Translations under genes and position numbers: made by a program
Part shown: positions 9,397 through 18,677 of the stretch, one piece after another
Position numbering within the stretch: the stretch's first letter is position 1
How the letters are laid out: each line of letters opens with the position of its first letter
Source of the DNA: an uncultured Parvularculaceae bacterium
Lineage (GTDB): Bacteria > Pseudomonadota > Alphaproteobacteria > Caulobacterales > Parvularculaceae
DNA: 64,000 nucleotides
Direction: 5' to 3'
Assembly (NCBI GenBank): GCA_947259375.1
Contig: CAMYLZ010000025.1
Location: forward strand, 248,001-312,000
Notes under the pieces: generated by a model
Seen by the model: only the letters and a program-made list of their open reading frames with translations
What the model was told of the DNA's origin: nothing
The model's database searches: none

Positions 9397-10350
9397 TCAA
9401 GCGACGTTCATCTGCGCCTGGGCGATGGTGCGGTGCTCTTGCGGGCTGACGCCGCGCAAGCGCTTAAAGGCTGTGCTGAACGCGAACGGGCTTTGATAAC
9501 CGACCTGCGGCGCGACGGAGGCGATGGTCTCGCCGGGCCGGCATAAGAGATCGGCGGCGAGCGCCATGCGCCAGTTTTTCAAGAACGTCATTGGCGGCTC
9601 GCCGACTATATCGTTGAACCGCCGCGCCAGCGATGCGCGCGAGGCGTTGGCTTCGGCGGCAAGTTGTTCAATAGTCCAAGCCCGCGCCGGATCGGCATAA
9701 ATGAGCCGCAATGCGCGCTCGACGATCGGATCGCCCTGAGACCGGCGCCAGGCCGGTTGCGCCGCATCCTGACGGGCGAACCAGGATTTGAGCACCGAGG
9801 CGAGGAGGAGGTCGATCAGCCGGTCGAGCACCGCCGCCTGTCCGGGCTCATCCTTGGCGACTTCATCGCATAAGAGTTGGACCAGCGGCGATTCCCACTC
9901 GGCGCGGCTGAGCGTCAGCACCGGCGGCAGGGCGCGGACAAGGCGGTCGCTAATGTCGCTCAAATTCTCATAAGCGCCGATCAGGAACACCGTCGACCCT
10001 TTCGGGTCGTTGCCCCAGCTGCGAATGCCTAGTTTCATCTTTTCGAATAAGGACGCGCCATCCGCATCGCGGCATTGCTGGCCGGGGTGAACGAAGACGC
10101 TTGGGGGCGTCGCCGGCGCGTCGGCAAGGGTGTAATGATCGGGCGCCCGCGTCACCGCGATATCGCCCGGGCCAATTAGCATCGGCGGGCCCTCGTCGGG
10201 CATGATCCATGCTTCGCCCTTGACCCCTGCAATCAGCGTCAGCGGCGATTCCGCCAGGATTCTCAGCGACCAGGGAGACGCCATGACGCCGCGCAGCGCG
10301 AAGGCGCCCCGCGCCCGTGTTCCTTCCAGGAGTCCGGCGATAGCGTCCAT
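9397..10350 (-). CDS. AraC-family transcriptional regulator with cupin-type sensor domain
   Basis: 317 residues. The N-terminal half (about 1-180) resembles the AraC cupin sensor type (LTLIAGVKGEAWIMPDEGPPMLIGPGDIAV). The C-terminal 100 residues carry two helix-turn-helix motifs: the first at IEQLAAEANASRASLARRFNDIVG, the second at IASVAPQVGYQSPFAFSTAFKRLRGVSP, which is the standard AraC signature. It is divergent from the metallo-hydrolase gene at 10492 across 141 bases, so it may control that gene; this is inferred from position only. The ligand is unknown. Confidence 0.88.
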   Translation of the reverse strand: MDAIAGLLEGTRARGAFALRGVMASPWSLRILAESPLTLIAGVKGEAWIMPDEGPPMLIGPGDIAVTRAPDHYTLADAPATPPSVFVHPGQQCRDADGASLFEKMKLGIRSWGNDPKGSTVFLIGAYENLSDISDRLVRALPPVLTLSRAEWESPLVQLLCDEVAKDEPGQAAVLDRLIDLLLASVLKSWFARQDAAQPAWRRSQGDPIVERALRLIYADPARAWTIEQLAAEANASRASLARRFNDIVGEPPMTFLKNWRMALAADLLCRPGETIASVAPQVGYQSPFAFSTAFKRLRGVSPQEHRTIAQAQMNVA

Positions 10351-10414
10351 GGGGCCATCTTAGACGAATGCGTATGCATTTGAACCTTCCGGGCATGGCG
10401 TCGATTGAGCGCGC

Positions 10415-10433
10415 CGCCTAGCTAGGGGGCGGC
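10415..10433. repeat. CTAGCTAG-centred inverted repeat upstream of the metallo-hydrolase
   Basis: The 12-mer CGCCTAGCTAGG at 10415-10426 lies in GCCGCC...GGGGGCGGC dyad symmetry, between the divergent araC-type gene and the hydrolase. The identical 12-mer recurs at 18639-18650 just before grxD. It could be an operator or a small repeat; nothing in the window identifies a binding protein. Confidence 0.4.
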
Positions 10434-10491
10434 ATCGCGGAGCGCCTTTTCGGCGGGTTGAAAGGGCGCAGATGCGCAAACGGGGAGTATT

Positions 10492-11565
10492 ATGATGTTT
10501 GATAGGACGAATTTCGCACGTGTTTTACTGGCTGCATTGGCGGCCTTGGTCGTGGCCGGACCGTCGGCCGCAGAGATGGCTCCAAAGGCGACAGCGCGGA
10601 TTACCGCCAACGCCGTCAGCTTCAACCCCGCCAATCCGAATTATTTCGGCAGTTTCGCACCGGAGCTGCAACAGACCCTCGACAAGGTTCCGCCAATCGA
10701 TCCTGACACCGGGCTTTATGTGGCGGAGGTCAAGCCGGGCCTATTTTACGTGACAGAAGGCGTTTATCAGTCGGCTTTCCTCAAAACCGACGAGGGCGTC
10801 GTCGTCTTTGATGCGCCGCCAAGCTTTGCCCATAAGCTGCCGGAAGCGATCCGCGAACATGCGCCGGGCGCGCCGATCAAATATCTGATCTACAGCCATG
10901 ACCATGCGGATCATATTGGCGGCGCGGATATTTTCAGCGGCGTTGCCGGCCTTGAGGTGGTGGCGGCCGCGCCGGTGGCGCAAAACCTCGCCGATGATCC
11001 GTTACGGGGCGTCATCGCGCCGACAATGACCTTTGAAGACAGCCATGCGCTGACGATAGGCGGCGCACGCATAGAGATGCGCACGGCGTCTTTCCACTCG
11101 GAAGATGCGGATGTCGTCATCTATCTGCCGCAGCATAAATTCATCATGGCCGTGGACACGATCACGCCGGGCGAGGTTCCGTTCATGAATTTCGGCGCGA
11201 CGTCTGATGTCGGGCGGTACTTAAAGGCCTTTGACACGATCCTCGCTTATGACTTTGATCTTATTCTATCAGGGCACGTCTCTATTCTCGGAACGCGCAG
11301 TGATGTGCTCGAAGCGAAAGAATATGCGTTCGATGTGCGCGATGCGGTGCTGAGCCGGATGGGTTCTTTCCTACCGCGCATGGAAAAGGCACTCGCCGTG
11401 ATGGATTACAAGAACCCCAATCTCGCCTATCGCGCGGCGATGGAGGAAATTCGCGACGAATGCGCGGCCGGGATTATCGAGAAATGGCAAGACCGGCTTT
11501 CGGTGGTCGATGTCTGGGCGGATAGCCATTGCGAGACGATCCTGCTCTATTCGATCATGCATTAA
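10492..11565 (+). CDS. Secreted metallo-beta-lactamase-fold hydrolase
   Basis: 357 residues; the ATG at 10492 follows GGGGAG. A signal peptide covers residues 1-27 (cut after PSAAEM or just before). The zinc motif SHDHADHIG at 135-143 gives H136, H138, D140 and H141; further ligands are likely in ASFHSEDADVVIYLP (H about 198) and the later GHVS. This is the class B beta-lactamase/glyoxalase II superfamily. The long N-terminal region and the C-terminal helical part resemble MBL hydrolases of unknown substrate rather than true beta-lactamases. It is exported to the periplasm and may be controlled by the divergent AraC regulator. Confidence 0.82.
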   Translation: MMFDRTNFARVLLAALAALVVAGPSAAEMAPKATARITANAVSFNPANPNYFGSFAPELQQTLDKVPPIDPDTGLYVAEVKPGLFYVTEGVYQSAFLKTDEGVVVFDAPPSFAHKLPEAIREHAPGAPIKYLIYSHDHADHIGGADIFSGVAGLEVVAAAPVAQNLADDPLRGVIAPTMTFEDSHALTIGGARIEMRTASFHSEDADVVIYLPQHKFIMAVDTITPGEVPFMNFGATSDVGRYLKAFDTILAYDFDLILSGHVSILGTRSDVLEAKEYAFDVRDAVLSRMGSFLPRMEKALAVMDYKNPNLAYRAAMEEIRDECAAGIIEKWQDRLSVVDVWADSHCETILLYSIMH

Positions 11566-11584
11566 GCGCAACGGGCCCAGTGAA

Positions 11585-12082
11585 ATGGATGCGATGTCAG
11601 AACCGAACGGCCCGGTGATCAACTTTCGCGACGCGACGCCGGCGGATTTGCCGGCGATCGTCGATCTTCTCGCGGATGACGAGATGGGCGCGCGGCGCGA
11701 AACGACGGCGCGCCCGCTTGATCCGGCTTATGCGCTGGCCTTTCGCGATATCGCGTGGGATCCGAACAACCTTCTGGTGGTCGCGGCGGGCGGCGATGAC
11801 CAGATTCTGGGGGGCTTGCAACTGACCTTCATTCCCGGACTTGCCCGCATGGGCGCGATGCGCGGCCAGATTGAGGGCGTGCGCATTGCGCGCAGCCATC
11901 GCAATGCAGGGCTGGGCGCGCGCATGTTCGAATGGGCCATCGCCGCCTGCCGCAAACGCGGCTGCGGCCTCGTGCAATTGACGAGCGACTGGCGCCGCGA
12001 GGGCGCGCATCGCTTTTATGAAAAGCTCGGCTTCGAGCCCAGCCATGTAGGCTACAAACTGACGCTTCGGAGGGCGCAATGA
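11585..12082 (+). CDS. GNAT-family N-acetyltransferase
   Basis: 165 residues from the ATG at 11585, nineteen bases after the previous stop; an earlier in-frame start would overlap the hydrolase gene. The GNAT fold is visible: the N-terminal strand INFRDATPADLPAIVDLL, the acetyl-CoA-binding motif A (RIARSHRNAGLGARMFEWAI, about 104-123) with the R-x-x-G-x-G/A pattern, and motif B (AHRFYEKLGFEPSHVGYKL). The closeness to other small GNATs acting on free amino compounds or ribosomal proteins does not define a substrate. It may share a transcript with the hydrolase upstream. Confidence 0.82.
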   Translation: MDAMSEPNGPVINFRDATPADLPAIVDLLADDEMGARRETTARPLDPAYALAFRDIAWDPNNLLVVAAGGDDQILGGLQLTFIPGLARMGAMRGQIEGVRIARSHRNAGLGARMFEWAIAACRKRGCGLVQLTSDWRREGAHRFYEKLGFEPSHVGYKLTLRRAQ

Positions 12083-12103
12083 AAAGCATGCCGCGCCAGT
12101 CAG

Positions 12104-12118
12104 GGCGGCCTAGCCGCC
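12104..12118. terminator. Hairpin between convergent genes
   Basis: GGCGGC-CTA-GCCGCC forms a perfect six-pair stem with a three-base loop between the GNAT gene and the convergent transporter. The transporter's stop codon lies in the loop. There is no T-run, so terminator function is tentative. Confidence 0.4.
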
Positions 12119-13474
12119 GGTCAGCAGGCGGTTCAATCCGAAATCGAATTTCGCGTCGATTCCAAGCAGCAGGATGACGAACACCGCGATTGGCGCCGCA
12201 TAACGAATGAAGAACCGCCAATAGCGAAACACGCTTTCGCGCGTATTGTGCAGCTCCTTGCGCATGATGGCGCGCGGCACGACCCATCCGGCGAAGATCG
12301 CGACGAAAAGCCCGCCGAGCGGCAGGAAGACGCTGCCGGAGAAGAAGTCGAGCCACGGGCCGAGGCCGGGGATGAAGATTGTCGCCGTGCCGATTGTCCA
12401 GCAGATGACGCCGAACAGGACGGCTGAAAATTTCGCGCCGAGCCCGAACTGGTCTTCGCCCACGGAAGACACCACCATGAGCAGGGAAATCGACGAGGTC
12501 AGCGCGGCGATAAAAGCGAGAAAGAAAAACAGCCCGCCGATGACCGAGCCAGCGGGCATGCTGGAGAATACGGCCGGCAGCGCGTTGAAGATAAGCCCCA
12601 TGCCGGCGCCGGGATCGAGCGCAAAGGCGAAGACCACCGGAAAGATCATCAGCCCCGCCACCATGGCGACCAGCGTATCCGCGCCGGCGATCACGGCGGC
12701 ATTGTCGCCGATATTCTCGCTTTGCGGCAGGAAAGAGCCATAGGTGATCATGATCGCACCGCCGACGCCGATCGAAAAGAACGCCTGTCCCAGCGCTGAA
12801 AGCGCGATGGTCGGCGTGATCTCGGCAAAGCGCGGCGCGAACAGATAGTCGACCGCCTTGCCCGCCGCGCCGGATGAAAGCGCATAAATGCTCAACCCGA
12901 CCAGCATCAAAAAGAATATCGGCATCAAAATAGTAACGACGCGCTCAATACCGCCGCGCAGCCCGCGCGTGACGATGACGATCGTGATGACCATGAACAG
13001 CGTATGCCAGAACAGCGCGAAGCCGTGTCCGTCATAAAGCGAGGCGGCGGTTGCGGCCTCGCTCGCCGAGCGGCCGGCGAATTCTCCCATGAACGACATC
13101 AGCGCATAAGCCATGACCTGACCGGCGATGACGGAGTATGTCGTCAGTACAAGGAAGGCAGCCATCACGCCGGCAAGCCCGACGACCAGCCAGGCTTGCG
13201 ATTTGCCAAGATCGACCGCCAGTTGCCGGGTCGAGCCGACAGCCGAGAGCCCTTTATGACGGCCGATGGAAAGCTCACCCATGAGGATCGGATAGGCAAT
13301 CAGGACGACGCATAAGAGATAGATGAAAACGAAGGCGGAGCCGCCATTCTCACCGGCCTGGAATGGGAAGCGCCAGAGATTGCCCAGCCCGACCGCCGAT
13401 CCGACCGCCGCCATCAAAAATGCATAACGTGAAGACCATTGCGGCGCGCTCGCGCCGCCGACAGGCGCCGGCAT
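12110..13474 (-). CDS. Sodium-dependent transporter, NSS/SNF family
   Basis: 454 residues from the ATG at 13474, which follows GGGAGG. The signature of the neurotransmitter:sodium symporter family is at the first helix: RYAFLMAAVGSAVGLGNLWRFP, with the unwound G-L-G-N-L-W substrate/sodium site, then NGGSAFVFIYLLCV. Eleven to twelve membrane segments can be traced. Bacterial members such as LeuT import amino acids with Na+. The gene is tail-to-tail with the GNAT gene and divergent from the lipoprotein aminopeptidase at 13615; uptake of released amino acids would fit that neighbour, which is inference. Confidence 0.9.
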   Translation of the reverse strand: MPAPVGGASAPQWSSRYAFLMAAVGSAVGLGNLWRFPFQAGENGGSAFVFIYLLCVVLIAYPILMGELSIGRHKGLSAVGSTRQLAVDLGKSQAWLVVGLAGVMAAFLVLTTYSVIAGQVMAYALMSFMGEFAGRSASEAATAASLYDGHGFALFWHTLFMVITIVIVTRGLRGGIERVVTILMPIFFLMLVGLSIYALSSGAAGKAVDYLFAPRFAEITPTIALSALGQAFFSIGVGGAIMITYGSFLPQSENIGDNAAVIAGADTLVAMVAGLMIFPVVFAFALDPGAGMGLIFNALPAVFSSMPAGSVIGGLFFFLAFIAALTSSISLLMVVSSVGEDQFGLGAKFSAVLFGVICWTIGTATIFIPGLGPWLDFFSGSVFLPLGGLFVAIFAGWVVPRAIMRKELHNTRESVFRYWRFFIRYAAPIAVFVILLLGIDAKFDFGLNRLLTGG

Positions 13475-13614
13475 AAAACCCTCCCAAAGTCCGGTATACG
13501 CGCCCGGACCCGACCAGGGCGCACTATACTGTCGAAACAATGGCGCTGATAGGGCGGCTTGCTCCGGCGCGGCGCGGCTTTTAGGGTGCGCCAGATTCAA
13601 ATGAGGGGTTCGCA

Positions 13615-15540
13615 ATGAAAGATCGCGTTGTCGTCAGTATCCTCGCCTTATCGCTTGCTGCGGCAGGGTGTTCACAACAAGACGCCGAGCCGGCGGTCGA
13701 TCCGGAGCGGGATGCGCCTGGCGTCGAAATGGAAGCGAGCTGGCGCACGCTGTCAGCAGATGAAGTGCGCGATGCGTTCACTTACGCCAATTATCAGGAT
13801 GTGCGCGTTACGCATCTCGATCTAGACTTGGCGGTCGATTTCGAAACCAAGACCTTGTCCGGCGCGGCGGTGCTCGATTTTGAGCGGCTGCGCGAGGATG
13901 CATCCATCCTGGTGCTCGATGCGAATGATCTGGCGATCGAGACGGTTGAGGCGTATGCGGATGGTGAATGGGTCGTCACGACATATCAGCTCGGGCCGGA
14001 TGATGCGGTGCTTGGCTCGCGTTTCGAGATCGATTTGCCGGATGGCGCGGAGCGCGTGCGGGTCGCCTACGCCACCAGCCCGGAGGCGGAAGGCATTCAG
14101 TGGCTGACGCCGGAACAGACAGCGGGCAAGGAGCATCCGTTCCTGTTCACCCAGTTCCAGCCGCTTTATGCGCGCACCATGGCGCCGCTTCAGGACACGC
14201 CCGCCGTGCGCATTACCTATGACGCGCATCTGACGACGCCGCCGGAACTTGTCGCCGTGATGAGCGCGCGGCAGGATGAAAGCGGTGTGCGCGATGGCGA
14301 TTATTCCTTCAAGATGTCGCAGCCGATCCCGTCCTATCTCATCGCGCTGGCGGTCGGCGATATTGAGTTCAAGGCGATCTCCGACAATGTTGGCGTATAT
14401 GCGGAAAACTATATTCTCGATGCGTCAGCGGCGGAATTTGAAGACACGCCGGCCATGGTCGACGCGATCGAGGCGCTCTACGGGCCATATCGCTGGGGGC
14501 GCTATGACCTTATCGTTTTGCCGCCGAGCTTTCCCTTTGGCGGCATGGAAAATCCGCGCCTATCGTTCATGACGCCGACGCTGATCGCCGGCGACAAGAG
14601 CCTTACGAATGTGGTCGCCCATGAGCTTGCGCATTCATGGTCTGGCAATCTCGTCACCAATTCCAACTGGCGCGATGCATGGCTGAATGAAGGCTTTACC
14701 AGCTATGTCGAAAACCGCACCATGGAAGCGCTTTACGGGCCCGAGCGGGCGGTGATGGAACGCGCGCTCGACAAGGCGTCGCTGTTGCGCGATGTCGCCG
14801 AAGCGGACAGCCCGGCGCTGACGGCGTTGAAAATGCCGGCCGACCTTGAGCATCCCGATGCGGCTTTCAGCCAAGTGTCTTACGCAGGCGGCATGTTCTT
14901 CCTGAAATTCCTCGAAGAACGCTTCGGACGCGATGCATTTGACGCGTTTCTCGCGTCCTATTTCGAAGAATATGCGTTCCAGAGCATCACCACTGAGGAT
15001 TTTCTGGCCTATTTCGAAGATCGTCTTTGGGCGGAGCAGCCAGATGCGGTCACGAAGGCGGAAATCGATGCGTGGATATTCGAGCCTGGCTTCCCGGAGA
15101 GCATCGAAAACCCGCAATCTGATGCGTTTGAAAGGGTCGAGGCGCAATTGAACGCCTGGCTTGGCGGCGGCGCCGTCGAGGGGCTGGAGACAGGCGCCTG
15201 GACAACGCATGAATGGCTGCATTTTATCGGCCAAATGCCGTCGACGATCACGACCGAACAGATGGCGGCGCTTGATGCGCGTTTTGACCTGTCGGCCTCG
15301 CAAAATGCAGAGATCGCCAATGCCTGGTATCTGAAGGCGATCCCGGCCGGATATGAACCCGCATTCGATCCGCTTGACGACTTTCTGGTCCGGGTCGGGC
15401 GCGGCAAATTTATCTATCGGCTTTATCAAAGCCTTGCGGATAATGAGCGCCGGGAATGGGCGATGGGCGTTTATAAGCGGGCGCGGCCGGGCTATCACCC
15501 GATTGCGCAACGCCGGATCGACGCGATCTTTGCGGAATAA
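13615..15540 (+). CDS. M1-family aminopeptidase (leukotriene A4 hydrolase-like), lipoprotein
   Basis: 641 residues. The N-terminus is a lipoprotein signal with lipobox LAAAGC (C19), so it is probably anchored in the outer membrane. The catalytic part shows the substrate motif GGMEN (309-313), the zinc motif HELAH (336-340) and the third ligand E359 in WLNEGFTSYVENR. The C-terminal 150 residues match the alpha-helical LTA4H-type domain. Such enzymes cleave N-terminal residues from peptides in the periplasm. The divergent sodium-dependent transporter could import the amino acids released. Confidence 0.9.
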   Translation: MKDRVVVSILALSLAAAGCSQQDAEPAVDPERDAPGVEMEASWRTLSADEVRDAFTYANYQDVRVTHLDLDLAVDFETKTLSGAAVLDFERLREDASILVLDANDLAIETVEAYADGEWVVTTYQLGPDDAVLGSRFEIDLPDGAERVRVAYATSPEAEGIQWLTPEQTAGKEHPFLFTQFQPLYARTMAPLQDTPAVRITYDAHLTTPPELVAVMSARQDESGVRDGDYSFKMSQPIPSYLIALAVGDIEFKAISDNVGVYAENYILDASAAEFEDTPAMVDAIEALYGPYRWGRYDLIVLPPSFPFGGMENPRLSFMTPTLIAGDKSLTNVVAHELAHSWSGNLVTNSNWRDAWLNEGFTSYVENRTMEALYGPERAVMERALDKASLLRDVAEADSPALTALKMPADLEHPDAAFSQVSYAGGMFFLKFLEERFGRDAFDAFLASYFEEYAFQSITTEDFLAYFEDRLWAEQPDAVTKAEIDAWIFEPGFPESIENPQSDAFERVEAQLNAWLGGGAVEGLETGAWTTHEWLHFIGQMPSTITTEQMAALDARFDLSASQNAEIANAWYLKAIPAGYEPAFDPLDDFLVRVGRGKFIYRLYQSLADNERREWAMGVYKRARPGYHPIAQRRIDAIFAE

Positions 15541-15543
15541 AGA

Positions 15544-16635
15544 CTAGGGCTGCGCGGTTTCGGGGCCGCGCAGCAATATCTCCAGCATCGGGCAGACCAG
15601 AACATGGCTGTCAAAAACCGCGCCGACGATCAGCGTGTTCGCCCACACGGCGCCCACTGACGACGCGTTGATCTCTCCATTGACCGACACCAGCACATCC
15701 GACGACAAGCCGTTGCGCGGATTAACGCGGATAACATGCGACGGGGCGAGGGCGGTTTCATCTTTCGCGTGTTCCAGAAAGGCGAAGATTTTTGAATGTC
15801 CGGCGACCCACAAGGCGCCGTCGCGGGACACTTCGATATTGTCCGGTGCGGTGTCGACCTTGATGTTCTTGACCCGCTTGAGCGCGCCGGTCGTCATGTT
15901 CCGCTCAAACACCGCGATGCGCCGTTTCAACAGTTCCGCCACGTAAATTGTTTGTCCATCAGCGGATTGGTTTATGCCGTTGGCGTAAGCGATGCCGCCT
16001 TTGGCGATCCGGCCTTTCTCGCCGTCAAAATAGGCGACGCTCGCCAATGGCAGCGCCAGATAGGATTCCAGCGCCGCGAGCGGGCCTTTTTCAAACCTTC
16101 GGTCATTGGTGACATAAAACTGCCGCGGCCCGACGGCGACGAGATCGTTTGGTGAAAACATCTCGGGAAAGGAAATGCTTTCAAGATGCGTCAGGCCGCC
16201 ATCGGCGCGAATGCTGAAAATCTCGACAAGCTCTTCGCCGGATGTCGCGTGATTGATGACGAAAAGCCGCCTTTCCCCATTCGGCCCTCGCCACAGGCTG
16301 AGGCCGTGAGGGTGAAAACCGTCGATCTCCGGCGAGACGCGTCGCGCCGCATCGGATCCGTCAAGGGCGAGGACGTAAACGCCGTTTGCCGGGTTCGCGG
16401 CTGATTTTCCCTCGTTATACCAGGCGCGCCGGTCAGCGGCGGCGATAAAGGCGAGATTGAGCTCCGGATCGATGGTGACGTCTTCGGCGCCAGGCGCGAT
16501 GTCGACCTTGCGGCACTGGTCCGCGAGGCGCGTTTGAAGGTTTGCGCCCGCGCCCGATGCCGGAATGACGTGCCAGGCCGACCAGCCCGCCGCGGCGACC
16601 ATTAGCAAGACGATCCCGCTGATCACATAGCGCAT
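15544..16635 (-). CDS. Paraoxonase-like lactonase/arylesterase
   Basis: 363 residues from the ATG at 16635 (GAGGGG eight bases upstream; a GTG at 16644 is an alternative). An N-terminal membrane anchor or uncleaved signal (VISGIVLLMVAAAGWSA) leads to a six-bladed propeller. The paraoxonase active-site set is all present: E-D in GAEDVTID, the HPH of FHPHGLSLW, the His of INHATSGEE, N in SPNDLVAVG, N in YANGINQS and D-N in PDNIEVS. These bind the catalytic and structural calcium ions and act on lactones and aryl esters. PON-type enzymes often hydrolyse acyl-homoserine lactones; that substrate is inference here. Confidence 0.85.
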   Translation of the reverse strand: MRYVISGIVLLMVAAAGWSAWHVIPASGAGANLQTRLADQCRKVDIAPGAEDVTIDPELNLAFIAAADRRAWYNEGKSAANPANGVYVLALDGSDAARRVSPEIDGFHPHGLSLWRGPNGERRLFVINHATSGEELVEIFSIRADGGLTHLESISFPEMFSPNDLVAVGPRQFYVTNDRRFEKGPLAALESYLALPLASVAYFDGEKGRIAKGGIAYANGINQSADGQTIYVAELLKRRIAVFERNMTTGALKRVKNIKVDTAPDNIEVSRDGALWVAGHSKIFAFLEHAKDETALAPSHVIRVNPRNGLSSDVLVSVNGEINASSVGAVWANTLIVGAVFDSHVLVCPMLEILLRGPETAQP

Positions 16636-16781
16636 GGATTCCACCCCTCGCCGGCGGCGCGCCGCCGACGCCTCGCAAAACTTTACAGCAGCGAGGGCGA
16701 ATGCGCTACCCGCTGGGAATTGCTGGACTTTTCCCTAATATCGCCACGCCGGACAGTTGGAACAGGAAGGACCGCCATCCG

Positions 16782-17744
16782 ATGACGAAACGCATAATCG
16801 CTACGCCGCGACAGCTTCCGGCGGCGCTCGCCGGGATGCTGCGGATGAAATACGAAGTGCGCGAACCGGCGGGGCCGGTAGCGGCGGCGGACGAATTCAC
16901 CATGCTCGCCGACGGCGCCGAGGCGGTGTTTGCAACGGCGTTCGACGAAATGGACGAGGCGTTTCTTTCAACCCTTCCGGAAACAGTCAGGCTGATTGCG
17001 TCGATCGGCGTCGGCGTCGATCATATCGACTTGGAAGCGGCGCGGGCGCGGCGGATCGCCGTTTCCAATACGCCGGAGGTGACGACGCCTTGCCTTGCCG
17101 ACGCCGCCATGGGGCTGATCATCGCCGCTTGCAGGCGCTTTCGCGAAGGCCTCGACATCGCGAAGACGGGCGAGGGGCGCGGCATGCTGACGCCGGAAAG
17201 CTGGGGGCAGCGGGTCAGCGGCCGCACGCTCGGCATTGTCGGCATGGGCAATGTCGGCAAGGAACTCGCGAAGCGCGCAAAAGCGTTCGACATGAACATC
17301 ATTTACACGACGCCGCGCCCGTCGGCGGAGATTGATGCAGCGTTTGGCGCGCGCGCAGTTTCGCTCGATGAACTGTTTAAACAGGCGGACGTCATCTCAC
17401 TGCATTGTCCGCTGAAAGAAGAAACCCGTCACCTCATTGACGCGGCGGCGATTGAACAAATGAAACCGTCGGCGGTGCTCATCAATATCTCGCGCGGACC
17501 GGTGATCGACGAGGAGGCGCTGATCGCCGCGCTGCAAAGCGGCCGTCTGTTTGCGGCGGGTCTTGATGTTTTCGAGACGGAACCCGGCCCCATACGCGCG
17601 ACATTGCGCGAATTGCCGAATGTTTTCTGCCTGCCGCATATCGCGTCGGCGACGCTTGAAAGCCGCTCGGCGATGGCGGCGCGGCTGCTCGCCAATATCG
17701 ATGCGTTTTTTGAAAGCGGCGCGCCGCTGGACCGGGTGGCGTAA
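16782..17744 (+). CDS. D-2-hydroxyacid dehydrogenase (glyoxylate/hydroxypyruvate reductase type)
   Basis: 320 residues from the ATG at 16782, with AGGAAGG eleven bases upstream. The Rossmann motif GIVGMGNVGKELAKRA (about 151-166) binds NAD(P)H. The catalytic triad is seen as R in INISRGPVID, E in DVFETEP and H in LPHIASAT. This family reduces 2-keto acids (glyoxylate, hydroxypyruvate and others) to D-2-hydroxyacids. The next gene begins immediately at the stop codon, so the two are probably co-transcribed. The substrate cannot be fixed from sequence alone. Confidence 0.88.
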   Translation: MTKRIIATPRQLPAALAGMLRMKYEVREPAGPVAAADEFTMLADGAEAVFATAFDEMDEAFLSTLPETVRLIASIGVGVDHIDLEAARARRIAVSNTPEVTTPCLADAAMGLIIAACRRFREGLDIAKTGEGRGMLTPESWGQRVSGRTLGIVGMGNVGKELAKRAKAFDMNIIYTTPRPSAEIDAAFGARAVSLDELFKQADVISLHCPLKEETRHLIDAAAIEQMKPSAVLINISRGPVIDEEALIAALQSGRLFAAGLDVFETEPGPIRATLRELPNVFCLPHIASATLESRSAMAARLLANIDAFFESGAPLDRVA

Positions 17745-18623
17745 TTGACAGGCGAACTCAATCGATTGTTGGTGATCGGCGCCGGCGCGCCGCTGGGCCT
17801 TGAGATCGCGCGCATCGCGGCGGCGCGGGGGGCGCGCGTTACCGCGGCCTATCGAACGGCGCGGCCTGGCGTTGAAGACGCAATCGCCGCCGCGGGCGCG
17901 CGCCCGGCGCGTCTTGACCTTGGTGACCAAGGCGCCTTGGCGGCCCTGTTGAAAGATGCCGATGGCGCGATCTTGACGCCAATCCTTACCGCTTCGGTGC
18001 TGGCGGCCGGCTTGCTCGCGCCGAACCAGAGGGCGGTGTTTTTCTCCAGTAATAATGTCGCCATTGATCCGCAGGCGGAAGTCTATGCGCGTCTGCTGGA
18101 ATGCGAACGGAAGGTGCAGGCCGCTGCGCCGCGATCCGTTATCCTGCGGCCGACCATGATTTACGGCTATCCCGGCGACGGCAATCTCTCAAGGCTGATG
18201 GCGGCCATGCGCCGCCGGCCGGCTATGCCGATGCCCGGCGGCGGGGCCGCCTTGCAACAGCCGGTCTATTACAAGGATCTCGCACGCGCCGCTTTGGATG
18301 CGCTGGAAAAAGCCGAAATGGCGGGGGCCGTCCGCGCGGTTGCGGGGCCGGATCGGGCGCCGAAGCGGGGGCTTTATAAAGCCGTCGCCGCCGCGGCGGG
18401 CGTTTCACCCTGGCTGATCCCGTTGCCGACCGCGCCGCTGGCGCGGCTGGCCGGCGCGCTGGAGCGGATGGGGCTGCGGCTCCCTTTATCGGCCGCGCAA
18501 TTGCGGCGTGCGGGGCTCGACAAGACGCCAAGGGGCGCAGACCCGATTATTACCGAAACGCCGCTCCGCGAGGCGCTTGGCCGGCTTGTTGAAGACGGCG
18601 CAATAAAGGACCGCAACCCTTGA
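17745..18623 (+). CDS. NAD(P)-binding nucleoside-diphosphate-sugar-epimerase-like protein
   Basis: 292 residues. The only start placing the whole nucleotide-binding fold in frame is TTG at 17745, directly after the preceding stop, which implies translational coupling. An altered glycine motif (VIGAGAPLGLEIAR) opens the Rossmann fold; RPTMIYGYPGDGNL and QPVYYKDLARAALDAL match extended/atypical short-chain dehydrogenases. The catalytic Y-x-x-x-K is not evident, so a regulatory or quinone-oxidoreductase-like NmrA-type role is possible. The function is open. Confidence 0.65.
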   Translation: MTGELNRLLVIGAGAPLGLEIARIAAARGARVTAAYRTARPGVEDAIAAAGARPARLDLGDQGALAALLKDADGAILTPILTASVLAAGLLAPNQRAVFFSSNNVAIDPQAEVYARLLECERKVQAAAPRSVILRPTMIYGYPGDGNLSRLMAAMRRRPAMPMPGGGAALQQPVYYKDLARAALDALEKAEMAGAVRAVAGPDRAPKRGLYKAVAAAAGVSPWLIPLPTAPLARLAGALERMGLRLPLSAAQLRRAGLDKTPRGADPIITETPLREALGRLVEDGAIKDRNP

Positions 18624-18638
18624 CGGGCGCTTGGGCGG

Positions 18639-18652
18639 CGCCTAGCTAGGCG
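18639..18652. repeat. 14-bp perfect palindrome CGCCTAGCTAGGCG upstream of grxD
   Basis: This is a perfect palindrome 26 bases before the grxD start. Its first 12 bases are identical to 10415-10426 upstream of the metallo-hydrolase. In both places a GAGTATT sits at the ribosome site downstream. It could be a shared operator. Confidence 0.45.
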
Positions 18653-18677
18653 GCAAAGCCCTCGAGGAGTATTTGAG

